A stretch of 64,000 nucleotides of DNA, from contig WBMV01004771.1 of assembly GCA_013396655.1 (NCBI GenBank), positions 248,001 to 312,000 of the forward strand. The letters are read 5' to 3'. This document shows positions 46,081-58,500 of the stretch, in pieces. The notes below the pieces were generated by a model. That model saw only the letters and a list, made by a program, of their open reading frames with translations, did no database searches and had not been told where the DNA came from. Positions within the stretch are counted from its first letter, which is position 1; the number at the start of each line of letters is the position of its first letter. Both the position numbers and the translations under genes were made by a program. Origin of the DNA: Campylorhamphus procurvoides (Eukaryota > Chordata > Aves > Passeriformes > Dendrocolaptidae).

Positions 46081-46174
46081 GGACAGGCTGCCCATGCTGC
46101 GGCATCTGTATGTACATATCTGGAAATGTGTATATAGTTGAAAAGTTTTAATTTGGTATAGGGCATTGGCATGG

Positions 46175-46194
46175 AAGAAATTTGGGGTGGATAA
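46175..46194 (+). promoter_or_regulatory. Polypurine-like tract before the 3' LTR
   Basis: AATTTGGGGTGGATAA lies just before the 3' LTR. The same GGGTGGATAA occurs at the equivalent place in the older provirus. It is the expected site of plus-strand priming, though less purine-rich than usual. Confidence 0.6.
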
Positions 46195-47159
46195 TGTTAT
46201 AGCTTCAACACTTTGTTGGAATTCCTTCCAAAAAGCTTGGAGCAGATGCCTCAACTTCTGTGAAGACGGTTAACAAAGGAAATGATGAATATTCATGTCC
46301 TGATGTAATGACTCAGACCAGAGCCTTTTGTTCTGGTCTCCCAGGCTGAGAGAGGGGGAGGGAAGATGGCTGGGCTTGGGTGGGGAGAGTTGCCGGGGTT
46401 TCTGTGCAGACTCAGTGTGTTGGCGGAGGGAACTAGGATGGGAACACACCAGTCCACACCACAAGAGAAGCAGGACTGTGTCTCTGTCTCTCTCTCTAAC
46501 TTGACCGTTTGCCGGTGAGGGCCGTGGGCACTACAAGAGCTGCCGTGAGGAGGAGAACTTGCCTGTTTGTTTTTTTTTCCTGCACCGTGGAGACGAGGCC
46601 TCATCCTCCCTCTGCCTACCGAACCTGCAGGAGCTGACCTGGGGCAGCCTAGTGAACACGTCTGTTTCTTCACCACGGAGATGGTGCTTTCCTTGTCCCT
46701 CCATCAATCCTGCAGGAAGTGACTCAGGGCTGCCATACACCGCCATTTGGTAACTAGTTGGTCTCTGGTCTGCAAACCGGGAGAAGTGCTGCCTGCGAGA
46801 GAGACTAGCCGGCCGAGGCGTGCCATCGCCACCTGCTGTCCCTAAATATAATTGAATCCTTTTTTAGGATAGCAGGGGACATTGACTTTTGTTTTCCTTT
46901 TTATTTAAAGGGTTTATTACACACTGTTTTGTTTGGTCCTTTCTGGACATATATATAGATATATTGTGCTTTAGAACTGTTATCCTTTTCCTATGTGTTT
47001 TTTTTCTAATTAAAGTTCTGTTTCTAAATTTAAAGGAGAGGGGTTATTTTTATTTTTTTTAATTTTTTTTTGGCTGGCCTTCTTGGAGGAAGAAGGCCTT
47101 TCCTTTTTTTTCCTCTCTCAACCAACACAGATATCTTAGTTCTCCCCTGAACTAAGACA
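46195..47159 (+). repeat. 3' LTR of the young ERVL provirus
   Basis: Begins TGTTATAGCTTC and ends TGAACTAAGACA, followed by the ATCTA duplication. It has a 2-base deletion in the (AT)n stretch and one extra T in a T-run relative to the 5' LTR. Confidence 0.95.
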
Positions 47160-47850
47160 ATCTATCAATACACTACCTCAGTCATAGAAGGCCACCAGAT
47201 TTGTCACGCATGATTTGATGTTATTGAAGCCATGCTGACACCCATCACCTACCTTTTTTCCATGTATCTTAGCACAGTTTCCAGGAATCTGCTCCATGAC
47301 CTTGCTGGGCACAGAGGTGAGCCTGGCTGGCCTGTAGTTTCCCAGGTCTTCCTTTTTTTTCCTATTTCAAAAGTGGGGCTTATGTTTCCCCTTTTACCGT
47401 CAGTGGGAACGTTTCCAGATGGCCAGTGTCTCAGTGAATAAAGAGTGACTTAGCCACTTCCTTTGCGAGTTTCCTCAGGACCCATGGTTGCATATCATCA
47501 GGTCTCATGGTCTTGTGGACCTTCAAGTTCCTTAGATGGTCTTAAACCTGTTCTCCTATAGCAGGTGGTCCTTCACTCTGCCGCTCCCTGCCTTCACCTT
47601 CCATAACTCAGGTGGTGTGTCTGGAGCACTTGTTGAAGACAGAGTCAAATACATCATTGACTACCTCAGGCTTCTCCGTATCCCCAGTAACCAGGTCTCG
47701 TATTTCCTGCCAGAGAGGACCTACATTTCCCCTAGCCTTTCTCATATCACCAGTGTACCTGCAGAAGCTTGTCTTGTTGCCCTTGACCCCTACGTTTTTT
47801 TCAGTAGTGGCTCATTCCATGATGCAGTAAAGGTCTAACACCTTGTGGGT

Positions 47851-50800
47851 AATAGAGGTCCACCCGCTGCTGTGGTTGCATTGATATGATTAGGTGTTTT
47901 TTCGAGCTGTGGGAAATATGGTTGATATGAGAGTTTGCTACAGCTACTAATGCTCATTTATCTAAATTAAAAATCTCACATTAAGTAGTATATATGAGTT
48001 GAAAATGATGCCTCTGCCGGAGCCATTGAGGTAGTATTTTCTGTTTCTACATTTTGGTTTCAAAGGCTTGTGAAGGAAGCCGAGCAGGTTTAGTAGTATG
48101 CATGTTTTTCTAACAGCACATAGGGCATTTATTGATAGTTAATGACAGTAAAATATGTTAAAGAAATTTAGCCTGTGAAAGCCAGCTCTTGAGGTTTTTG
48201 TAGTTACTCATGCAGGCTGAAATATCTGTAACTTGGGAATAAATGACAGGAAGGAGTTCTGTGGATGCAGTTAATTTTCAGATTGATTTGACAACCTACC
48301 ACCATTCAGGTTTGAACGAGTTCCAGATCTTCATATTGCAGAGGTACTGCTTCTGGCATTAATTACTGAAAGTTTGCATTCCTTCTTGCATGCTTGGACT
48401 TTCTCGGAGCACCTTTGCTGAGACTGTTGTTGTTAGAAAATTGACATTTTTTTCTTCAGATCCTTGTATTGTCATGTTTCTGTCTACTTGTCTGGATAAA
48501 AGTGAAATGTATTCCTCAAGTTTTAAGAACTATGTGCTCTGATTGTTCATCTCTTGGGTGAAGGAGATCTCATGTTCTCTTTTGTGTATTGTGCCTGAAG
48601 TTTGGGGTTTTTTATGTTCCTTTATCATGCTCTATTTTCTTTTTAAGTTGGTGACAGTTTTGTGCACTTGGCGTATGCATTTTTTAGTGTAGCTCACCCT
48701 TCAGACACCTTGGTGGAACAGACACACAATGAATGAGAATGTGACTGCCCCTGAGGTTGGCTAGTGCAAACAACAACGTGATTCTTGTTTTGAAGCAGCA
48801 CTTAAGGGGAAAAACTGAAGAACTATCTAATATCTGCATCTACAAAAATAAAACCTGTTAGGGTGGTTCTTCAGTTCACAGGGGAATGTGATACGCATAG
48901 GTCCTTTTGTTTGAAAACTAAGTGCTGGAGAGCTCTACATGAAATGCATTTAAAAAACATAACTAGGAATGAGAACCTGAAGCAGGACATTTGAATGCAA
49001 AATTTGGTGCTGGAGTTTTTTACCAGGTGAAGTAATGGATAATTGAGGGCAGTAATACTTTGTTTTTAATGCCTTCAGTGGAAACATTTCCCCAAAATTT
49101 AAATAAGGCTCAGAAAAATATGCAGTGTTTAATGAAGATGGTCAGATTAGACAATCCAGTGATCCATTCTTGCCTTGGGCTAGAAATAGGGAAACATTTC
49201 CAGCATTGTGATCTTGTATACTTCAGTGACAGTGACCAAGTGTTCCCCTGTGAAACACTGGTACTGTTGGTAGCTGAGTGCATATGGTAGTCATTCCTGA
49301 TGGATGTCATCCTGTTGGGTTGGTCTCACAGTCAGCAAGTGTGATACTGAGATTTCTGGAGCCTTGAGTACAGCAGGACTGTATTCCTTCACGGGACAGA
49401 GACTCTCAAAATGTTGTGCCACTATTCCCTTTTCCAGCCTGACTAACAAGCCTGGCCATAGTTTGCCCTACTAGATATTTTTCCTAGTCTCATTTGTTGT
49501 AGCTGGACACAATCTCAAATATTTGGGTCTTTTCCTCTGTTTTAGTCTCTGCTTTTTCAGTCTTCTTTTTTTTTTTATTTCTGTGAACTTTCTGCTGTTC
49601 CTGGCATCCTTCTTCTTTTTTTCCTGAGTGCTCGGTTTTTAATCACCAGACTCCCATCTTGTATTTTGTGTTCTTTGCATCAATGTCAAGTCTTTTGCCA
49701 GTTGTCCTATGTTTCCTCTGCACTTTGCATTTTTGTTGGATCTGCTTTTCTTATCTGCTTTCTTCTCTCTCAGTAGTTCTATGCATTATTAAACACTAGA
49801 CAAACAAGTAGTTTTTTGGTTTGGTTCTCCTTGGTATCTATGGAATTTGGTACAGGAGTCTCTTGTAAGGTGTGCATGACACCATCAGGTCCCACATTCT
49901 GGCGGATCTCCGTATTGACTGGTTTGGCAGGGGGCATGCCGTAGCTATGGCACTAATGAGGACTAAAATATTAGCACACAGTATCAAGGAATGAGTGTCA
50001 CTTTGAAGTCAAGAGTTAGAAGCCTGGCCCTTGCCCGGATGGAGCCTCCCACAGACAGGTTATACAGAGGCCAAGGGGATCAGAAGGGATCCCTAGTTCG
50101 TTTCACTACAGTCTGGGGTTTGGGACATGTATCGCAGTTAGGGGTCTGTTGTTGATCTTCATTAGTTGATGGATTGTTTTTCACTTTTGAAATGGATTGC
50201 TGGTATTCCTTTTATTAATATGTATTTTAAAGATTTGTCAATATTTGATGGATAGAAGAGCTCAGAAAATAAAGGGAAAAAAGAGCAGAAAAAATGATAC
50301 AGTAAGGTTCTTAATATCTTGATTAATTTTACCTTTTGTAGAACAAGTTATGCCAGTCTTGCAAGATCAGTCTTGCAGTGTTTTTGCTGGGTTATCCCTC
50401 TGACTTATATCCACAGAAGAGTAGAAAGATGCTCTTCCACCCTCACAAATAAATGCACAGTTCTTGTAATAATTTTATGTGTATATCAGCAAAGGTTTCA
50501 CTTTTTCAGCCAAACTGATCTAACAGCTAGCAGTTCCCAAATGGGACAATCTCATTCCTTTTTCCTTATGTGCTGATCCAAGTGCTTTACTGGTGCTGCA
50601 ACTGATTTATGGAGAATTTTGTGATACTGTCCTTTTTTCATGTGCAAGATAATTCTTGATGGCTTTATATTTCTTTCTTATGGTAGCCTTTCAAGTTCTG
50701 AGAATTCTAAAAATTTTAATGAAATGTCTAGACTTGTTTACAAGACTGGATAATTGCAAAAGTGGAATGTTTGCAAAGAAATTAGCAAAAATCCAGCTCT

Positions 50801-51713
50801 CCCTAAATCCTGTTGGTTCAGTGCAGTGTCACTCTGAAGACATACTGAAGTATTGTACTCATCCTCAGCCCTAAAAACATGAGGGTTGGTGACTTCATAG
50901 TGCATATGCTACTTCTCCTCTACAAGTACAACTCAGGCACAAGGTACATCAGTTTGTTAAACTTTCAGGTAAGCTCACCTCTGCTTCACTCTGTGTGTGT
51001 ATTGTTTTATTATTAAGGACACTGAGGTAGTTATGAGATCATGAAGGACAATGGAAACATACACTCATTCCAGAAATTAATTCTGTTCTTGCAAACTAAA
51101 TGCTGATGTGCTTATTTACCAAATAGTGTTCCACTAATATTTGATTCAGAGCTTTAAGTAGAAAGATGCGCTCTTGAGTTATGCAGAAAAGACCGGTCCC
51201 CCTGTACTAATATGCATGGAACATCTGGTTTAAATTTTAGACCTGCAAATGTTGATTTAGGCCCTTTCTAAAGCTTTCAATGATAATGAAATACAAGAGT
51301 AATCAAATGTCAGGTGACCTCTAAGAAAGGGATATGTGGAGGTTTACAGCAAACTCCCTTTTCATTAACGCATGATGATGGGGAAGGAAAAGCATGTGTT
51401 CACCTAGTGAACTACTGCAACAAAGGATCACTTCCACATGAGGTACTGAGTACTTCCTCCTGGTACAAGTACCAGTTGGAAAGACATCTGGAGGCGAAAG
51501 GCAAATAGCTTTCAGATACTGTGTTTCAGATATTTTCCTTAAAACCCTTCTTTTTCCTTATATGATACCAGGAACTGGTGGAAACAATATGTGTAACTGA
51601 GATTTAACTAGTTTAAGGATTCATTGTTGGTAAAGGCATCACAAACATAACATTTTCATATTAGTTACTAATGAATGTGGTTGGAGAAAAACCCAATGAT
51701 TTCTCTTTTACAG
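47851..51713 (+). other. Presumed RANBP3 intron 1, last part
   Basis: AT-rich and T-rich, with no recognised exon or repeat family. It ends in the polypyrimidine tract and acceptor of RANBP3 exon 2. Confidence 0.6.
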
Positions 51714-51769
51714 AAAAGCCTGCCATTGCTCCACCTGTCTTTGTATTTCAGAAGGATAAAGGACAGAAG
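51714..51769 (+). CDS. RANBP3: RANBP3 coding exon 2
   Basis: A 56-bp exon bounded by a good acceptor (TTCTCTTTTACAG, ending 51713) and donor (GTAAGAAG from 51770). The first base completes a split codon and the remaining 18 codons read KPAIAPPVFVFQKDKGQK, which matches the N-terminal segment of vertebrate RANBP3 exactly as I know it. It includes the FVF motif, the first of several phenylalanine-containing motifs of this nuclear export cofactor. The exon ends in phase 0, so exon 3 joins in frame. The paralogue RANBP3L has a clearly different sequence here. The upstream first exon, coding only a few residues, was not found. Confidence 0.95.
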
Positions 51770-54469
51770 GTAAGAAGATGTTGATATGGTTTTTTATTTA
51801 TTTTGTTCTTAGCCCCGACTTCTTTCGTGGTGATCAGCCCTTTGTCCATATTGTTGTGAAGTTGAAGATGGATAGTAGGGCATTAATATTATTAATGAGC
51901 ATAGGGCAAGAAGGTACTGAAGGGGCTTAAAGGGGGAAGATGTATGATAGTAGCTCTTCAGACAGAAAATGGACCAGTCTGGGAGAAAAAGTTTCTGTGT
52001 AGGTGTATCTTAAACGTGTAGCAAAGGAATGCTTACAGTTGGGTTGCGTAAGAAATCGATAAAATTTCTTTTTCTGATAATCCTGTTAAGACTAAGCAAA
52101 GGAAACTGGTCTAGGTTATAGTTTTTTTCACATCAGTAAATTTAAATGTCTCTCATACCTTTGGTTAGTTCGCTGTAAAGTGTCTAGTTATGTTGGGAAA
52201 TGGGAATCCTGCTCCCTCATCTCAGTTTGCTACAGTATTTGATTCTGCCTGGTTCATAGTAAGAGCTCTTAAGATTAGGGGGGTGGGGAAGATCAAGATT
52301 ACCCTTGTTTCAGTTGAAGATGGTGAGCCAAGAGAAGTGTAATTGTGTACACACGATACGCTTTCTGTTGGATTACTGGATTGGTACCTTTTTTTGTGCA
52401 ATTACTGAATCATTTTTCAGTTCATAGCTTTTCTTTAGTTTGGAACAAATATCAGACTTGAGGTTCTCACAGGTTCAGTAGGCATGTTCCTCAGCAGAGC
52501 ATGAAATCTTTTCTGCGTTTGAGAAGGATTTAAATCTGCTCTCCTAATATTAGCTAATCAAATTAAATCTACCTGGTAGTAAGTACTTTTGAGACATGTT
52601 TCAATTACATTTTTTACAGTGACTGTTTGTATGTACTTTGGAATGAAGGGAGCACTAGGGTTTGCATTATCTGTTTGGATCACATTTACTTTTAGGAAAC
52701 AGCTCCAATCACCCACTGTTGCTTAGACTGTTGCTGAAATCCCTTCAGCATGATGAGTTGCATCATGGTGAGTGTTCTCCCCAAGTGTCCTTTCACCTGG
52801 CAGTGCTTCCATGGTTAGTCTGGAAGCAGTGATCATAGTGTGCAACCCAGGCAGAGTGATGTGGTCCTGTGTCCTTTTTTGTTGGCCTGGTTCTTACATG
52901 TCAAGATGACAGTTCTTGTGCTCTCAAGTTCCTTCATGTTGTACCTTTGCTTCTGCACAAAGTGCATACATCCAGTGGCTTGGATAGTCCATGCCTTTAG
53001 TGTTAGGCTGTGCAAGCTTCTCCATCAGCTGTGAGACACATCTATTGCACTCTAATAGGTCTCAAGAAAATAATTGTAAAAAATATTAATTAAAGGCTTA
53101 ATATATTTTTGAGCTGGCAGAGAGGATACAAGGAGAGAGAGAGATATCTGTGATTGTCTTCCCAGCTGCTGAGAATGCTGAGGACTGTGGTGGTGCTGAG
53201 CAGGTAGTTGTGTTCAGGACAACCTCTTCTCAGGCACAACCAGAAAGCCTGGCTGTGGGGTGGGGGGAGTCTGTGTGTGTTCAGGCCTGTGGGTTCCCAA
53301 GCATTTTGAAGGCACAGGGTTTAGAGATGAGTTAGAAATTGATTGGAATGCCAAGCAGTGGGGGTGCTGTTGAGGGGGCTAGCTATGGTCATTCAGGGCA
53401 TGGAATAAGGGCTACGTGTGCTGAAGAATGAGGCTTGTTCCTTGAAGCAGATAAGGAAGTGTCTGGCATCTGTCAGTTTGTTGCTACTTTGAAAATTGAC
53501 AACTGACATAAATGCTTATATTTAACTGTGTATGGTATGGAGATGTAGGATTTTCTTAAAGGGGAAGGGAGAGTGATTAATAAATACACATCTTGTGTAT
53601 ATTTGGCACTGGAGAGGAGTGGTAGAAGCATCAGCGCTATGCTTCTTGCAGTTTGATTAAATAAAGCTTGTGCCAGTAGCTGCATTTTTGTAGTACAGAT
53701 ATGATAGTAGTATGGTCAGAGCATGGTTCCGTGAGCCAAAAGTAACAGCCACTTAATCTATGCTATGTATTTCAGAACCTAGCATTCAGGCCACTTTTGA
53801 TCAGCTTAATCATGGAAAGGTGCCACAGGTTACACATGGGTTAAGACCTTTCAGCGTGTTTTCAGAAAGACACAATAGCTAAGTGTTGTCATGAACAGTT
53901 CACTATGTTACTGTTTCCGTAAAAGGTGTCTGGTTAAGTGCATTGCTTGCCACGGAAGAGGATCCTTGTTAAACAGGAAAATTCTACGAACAGAGGAGTT
54001 TTTCCTACAGCAGTGCTTCAAGGAAAATGCAGAAGTAAATTCAAAATAGTTGTCAAACAACACACTTGAATCTGTAATTTCTCTATGTAAATTACAATTT
54101 TAGTTTAATAAAATGTCTGTCTAATCAAGTTGCTTGCTTTCTGTAAGCAAAAGTGTTCATGGAGGCTTTTCAGTGCTGACACAACAATCTGACAGTAAAC
54201 AAAGGGTGAGGAAAAGCATTGCATTGTGTATTCAGTTAGCTGTCCATGATGGTGGCTAAGAAGTGTTTGCCTAGTGGTCTTCCACATGAACCAGGACATC
54301 CTGAGGAGAATTATTTTGTTGCAGAGTCTACAGACCCTCTCAGTATTACAGCTGAGTTGATGTAATTCAGTGGTCTTACTGCCTTTTGTGAAACTAGCAG
54401 TGTCTACTCTTAAGTTAAACAACATTATTTTTCTAGAAGTCTCTGCTTAAGTTTGTGCTTGCAAGGTAT
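51770..54469 (+). other. RANBP3 intron 2, first part
   Basis: AT-rich sequence after the exon 2 donor. A short GA-rich patch (GGAGAGAGAGAGA near 53133) and several T-runs are the only notable features. No exon is seen. Confidence 0.7.
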
Positions 54470-54716
54470 GAGATATTTGGGTCACACCAACAGAGTGGAA
54501 TACTCCGGGTTTGGGGCAGAGTGGCTGGAAGACTGTGCAACAGAGAAGGACCTGGGGATGCTGGTCAACAGCAGCTGAATGTGAGCCCAGATGGCCAAGA
54601 TGACCAATGGCACCTGGCTTGTGCCAGCAGTAGTGTGGCCAGCAGAACCAGAGCAGTGACTGTCCCCCTGTTCTGGGCACTACTGAGTCTCCACCTCAAA
54701 TCCTGGGGTCAGTTTT

Positions 54717-55045
54717 TGGACCCTTGTGACAGGAAAGACAGTGAGGGGCGAGAGCATGTCCAGAGAATGCAATGGAACTGGGGAAGGGTCTGGAGCACCA
54801 AGAGTGGCTGGGAGTGTGCAGCCTGGAGAAGAGGAGGCTCAGAAGGGACCTTCTTGCTCTCCAGAACTCCCTGACAGGAGAGCGGAGGCCAGAGGAAGGA
54901 TTGGACTCTGCTCCCAGGGAACAGGGGACAGGACAAGAGGAAATGATCTCAAGTTGTGTCAGGATGGTTTAGGCTGAATGTTAAGAAACGTTTCTTTACC
55001 AAAAGGTTGTGCATCCCTAGTGCAGACTGCCCAGGGCAGTGGTGG
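54717..55045 (+). repeat. Tandem copy 1 (329 bp), upstream of the N
   Basis: Runs from TGGACCCTTGTGACAGG to CCAGGGCAGTGGTGG. It matches 55047-55375 with two substitutions by eye (GGGGCGAG against GGGGCCAG, GGGAGTGTG against GGGAGAGTG). Copy 1 is followed directly by the N. Confidence 0.95.
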
Positions 55046-55046
55046 N
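55046..55046. other. Single N between identical-length copies
   Basis: A lone N joining the end of copy 1 to the start of copy 2. This is the pattern of an assembler or gap-filler failing to merge overlapping ends, or of two haplotypes placed in series. Confidence 0.85.
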
Positions 55047-55375
55047 TGGACCCTTGTGACAGGAAAGACAGTGAGGGGCCAGAGCATGTCCAGAGAATGC
55101 AATGGAACTGGGGAAGGGTCTGGAGCACCAAGAGTGGCTGGGAGAGTGCAGCCTGGAGAAGAGGAGGCTCAGAAGGGACCTTCTTGCTCTCCAGAACTCC
55201 CTGACAGGAGAGCGGAGGCCAGAGGAAGGATTGGACTCTGCTCCCAGGGAACAGGGGACAGGACAAGAGGAAATGATCTCAAGTTGTGTCAGGATGGTTT
55301 AGGCTGAATGTTAAGAAACGTTTCTTTACCAAAAGGTTGTGCATCCCTAGTGCAGACTGCCCAGGGCAGTGGTGG
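55047..55375 (+). repeat. Tandem copy 2 (329 bp), downstream of the N
   Basis: Same length and endpoints as copy 1. It continues without a break into the CR1 3' tail. Confidence 0.95.
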
Positions 55376-55522
55376 AGTCCCCATTCCTGGAGGGATTTAA
55401 AAGCCCTGTGGATCTGGAACTTGGGGACGTGATTAGTGGTGGCCTTGGCAGTGCTGGGTTGATATTTGGACTTGATGATCTCAGACGTTTTCCAATCTGA
55501 ATGACTCTATGGTTCTATGATC

Positions 55523-58500
55523 CTTTTCTCCGTTAGAAGTTGGAAAATAGTCAGCATGTTGTAGGATGAAGTTCATACTAGTCTGGAGACTAATTTTTTA
55601 ACTTGCCTTCTGGCTAATGCTTTATACACTTTAATAGAACATCAGGACCTGTGGGTTGTCATGTTTATTTAGAGGGAACAAAAAATGAATGCTGTTCATA
55701 ATGCTGCCTCTGAATTTTATGTTCAGTAAGGAGGTTCGAGTTGTTTCCTTCTGCAGTTAAAGGCAGGATGAGTCTTATCTATTCTAGTTTTCATTAATAG
55801 ATATCAATTCAAATGGGCTCTTTCTACATTTGAATGAGACTCCATTTTCATGAATTTTTTGTATCTCGTTAACTTTGAGAACTATTTTTATAATGTGTGA
55901 AATAGAAGATAGTCTTGCAAATATCTGAATGGTAGCAGTGCTGTTCATATTTCTGACAGGCAGAGTTTCTAGTGCTGGCACTAGTTGCAAAAAATTGCAT
56001 CAGCTTAAGACAACTCAAACTGTTAGGATCTGAAAATAACATAAAGTCTGATCTTTGCTCTGTTAGGCATAGAGGATTTCTGTTATTCCATTGTCTATCC
56101 CAATAACTTATTCATGAGCCATGCTGTGCTTTTCATAGCACTTTTTGGATTAAATATTTCAGTTGATAGATATAACTTACTTTGTGTGACACTTATTTGA
56201 CTTGTGTTTCTGCTCTGAAACTAATTTTAGCTTCTGCCATAAAACCATTTCATGACAAGTTTGTGGCCATAGGTTACTTGAAATTATTTTCTTAAGTTAA
56301 CTTTTAACGTGCATTTCTGAGGTTGAAAGTATTCTCGAGGTTGCAATTTTTTTTGGATTTACACATTTTTAAGCAGGTATCAAACAAATTTAACACAGTA
56401 ATGTAAAGAAACACTTTGTCCAGAAATGCTTTTGAAGTACTGTCCTTTGTTCTGCAAGTGTGAACTGTGCTGATCTCTTCTGGTCATGACTGATTCTCAT
56501 CATGTTAGGATCATCATGACCTCCCTAGTCTCAAATACAACAAAAGGTAGATATTCAATTCTGATTTAAAAAAATTTTGCACTTGGAAACGAGGCATTGT
56601 CTGTGGTAAGGCTTGCATCTTGTCCTCTTCCCTCTGCCAACCTGGATTGGTAGAATATAGAAAAGAACACTTTATATGAAAAAGAACAGCTTGTTATATG
56701 ACTAACTTTGGTCAGTGTGCAGCTTTCTGTAGGTGAATTGATAGTGCTGAGCTTTTAAGGACGACTCTGAAGGAAGATAAGTTACGTGAAACTTGGGTCA
56801 TGTTCCATATTGGAAGTGGTGCAAAGAGTTTAAGGGGTAACTGGCATCTAGGTACTAAAGGTAAATGTTCTGGGCTGAATAAGGGTTTGTGTTGTGCTAG
56901 CTGTCATCATGGCCTTAACTGTGGAGTTTTAAAAATAGGTATGGAGTTGTAAAAGTGATTTAGATGATTAAAAAGATGGCATTTGCAGGTAGTCCGGAGA
57001 GCAAAACCAAGAGTGTTAAAAAAATATATATTTTTTTTTAGATTATATGTAAAGTAGGAATTAGTTGAGGTCTTGGTTTAACATAGCGTTATTTGGAAAT
57101 GCTTGGTCTTGGTGGTTTGAGGAGGTGGATGACTAAAAAATGTTATTTATGCTGTGGGCATGACTTGTGAGGTTAGGATGGTGGCAGAGAACTGTGGATT
57201 AAGTAACTTGTATATGGAGAAGCAAAGCATTCCCTTGGCCAGGCTCTCTCTCAGGAGTTATCACAACTGCCAAGAGGCTTTGTTAGGGATACCCAAGTTA
57301 ACTGTATTGTAAGTCAACAGAATACTTAAGGAGTTAAAATTAATGACTGAGAGTTCATAATTGTAAATACATTGCTGCACTTAAAGTAACAATCATGAAT
57401 GTATTGGGAGAGACAATTGTGCAAGGTCAAACTTGAGGGAATATAGAGAGACTGATAATGTCTAAGGCTGTTGAGCATACCTCAAGAAGTCTTTGGCCCT
57501 AAGCAGGTAAAAAATGTGAAAAGATACACTGAGCGTAGTCTTCTTAGGCCACTGGATAGGAGTGTTTGGGTGGGGAGGATTGAGAAAGGAGTTACAAATA
57601 GGACAACTTAGAATTGGGATGAAAAGTTGATCCAAGAGTCCAAAAAGCGTATTATTTGCTTGCCTATATTTAGTGGTTGTAGCATCATGCGAATTTTAGC
57701 TTTTAAGTATTTCTTCATGTCTCTCCTTATTTCCTGCAATGCAGAGGAAGCCAAATCTCCAAACAGACTTGTAGGTATTTAGTCCGAGTTAAGAATCTGT
57801 GTTATTTTTAGTTTTAATAAAATAGATTTTGTTTGATCTGGCTGAGCAAGGTGAGCTTGTGTAGTTGGCTTTCTAACATTATTCATCTCCCTGTTGATCT
57901 TTGCCTTAGTATTTAGGAGACAGGAAAAGATTTCTGCCAAGTTCTCCCTAGAGCTGTACTTTATAAGTAATGCTTCTGGTAGAAAAGAGGAGGCTCCAGG
58001 AAGGGCACACATCTAAGACAAAACATTACAGCAAAAAGGAAGAGAGTGAACTATTGACCAGCTCCAAATATCTTCAAACAAGGACTCAGATCAGAATTCA
58101 TGGAGTTAAGATATTAGGAAACACTTTCAGTAGTAGAAATTTAGTAGACTAAAATTCATTTTAGGAGTTTGCAGTTTCCTTGGGTATGCTTTTTTGACAA
58201 CAGATATATAAAGTGCCTTGAGCAGTTGTGGTTTAAGAAATCCTTGAGTCCTTTTTGGTTTTGTCTTCTGTGACTTAAACCAACTAAACACTACTAAACA
58301 CTTCACAAAATTCTGAAACTTGCAGTAGTTTTTGATTAATTTAATAAAGTATTTTCTAATATAATTCTATATATTGACCTGGCCATGAAATTCTCATCTT
58401 GGCTTCAGATTTTTCTGCATAAAATTGGTGATTGGCAATAATTTTTCTTTGTTTGTTGTTTCTTTTGTGGGTCTTGAAGCACATATTCCTGTCTTGCTCA

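Larger units (their letters stand above)
40238..47159 (+). mobile_element. ERVL-type (class III) endogenous provirus, young but defective
   Basis: A 6.9-kb provirus with two LTRs of 966 and 965 bp, TG...CA ends and perfect 5-bp target duplications ATCTA (40233-40237 and 47160-47164). It lies in the sense direction of RANBP3 inside an antisense CR1. The order is LTR, lysine-type primer site, a hydrophobic upstream frame, gag, protease, reverse transcriptase, RNase H, integrase, polypurine-like tract, LTR. No env and no dUTPase were seen between integrase and the 3' LTR, which fits ERVL apart from the dUTPase. All genes carry stops or frameshifts, so it cannot replicate by itself. The LTRs differ by only about ten substitutions and two or three small indels, counted by eye. 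Confidence 0.93.
39426..47850 (-). mobile_element. CR1 LINE, antisense, split by an ERVL provirus
   Basis: The minus-strand CR1 starts on the plus strand with the reversed tail CATAGAATCTTAGAATG (39426). It runs to 40237 and resumes after the provirus at 47165. The left part holds minus-strand reverse-transcriptase words (GPALFNIF, SKFANDTELCGAVD). The right part holds reversed upstream CR1 sequence, such as CCTTGCTGGGCACAGAGG near 47300. The outer right end is approximate. It lies antisense to RANBP3. Confidence 0.85.
54470..55522 (+). mobile_element. CR1 LINE, 5'-truncated, with an assembly-duplicated middle
   Basis: Plus-strand CR1, from a decayed reverse transcriptase part (ACCTGGGGATGCTGGTCAAC near 54551) to the tail AATGACTCTATGGTTCTATG near 55515. 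Between 54717 and 55375 a 329-bp part is present twice around a single N, so the natural element is about 330 bases shorter. Frames are broken. Confidence 0.9.

Noticed and set aside
54717..55375. A biological tandem duplication
   Set aside because: Equal length, two differences and the N exactly at the join make an assembly cause more likely.
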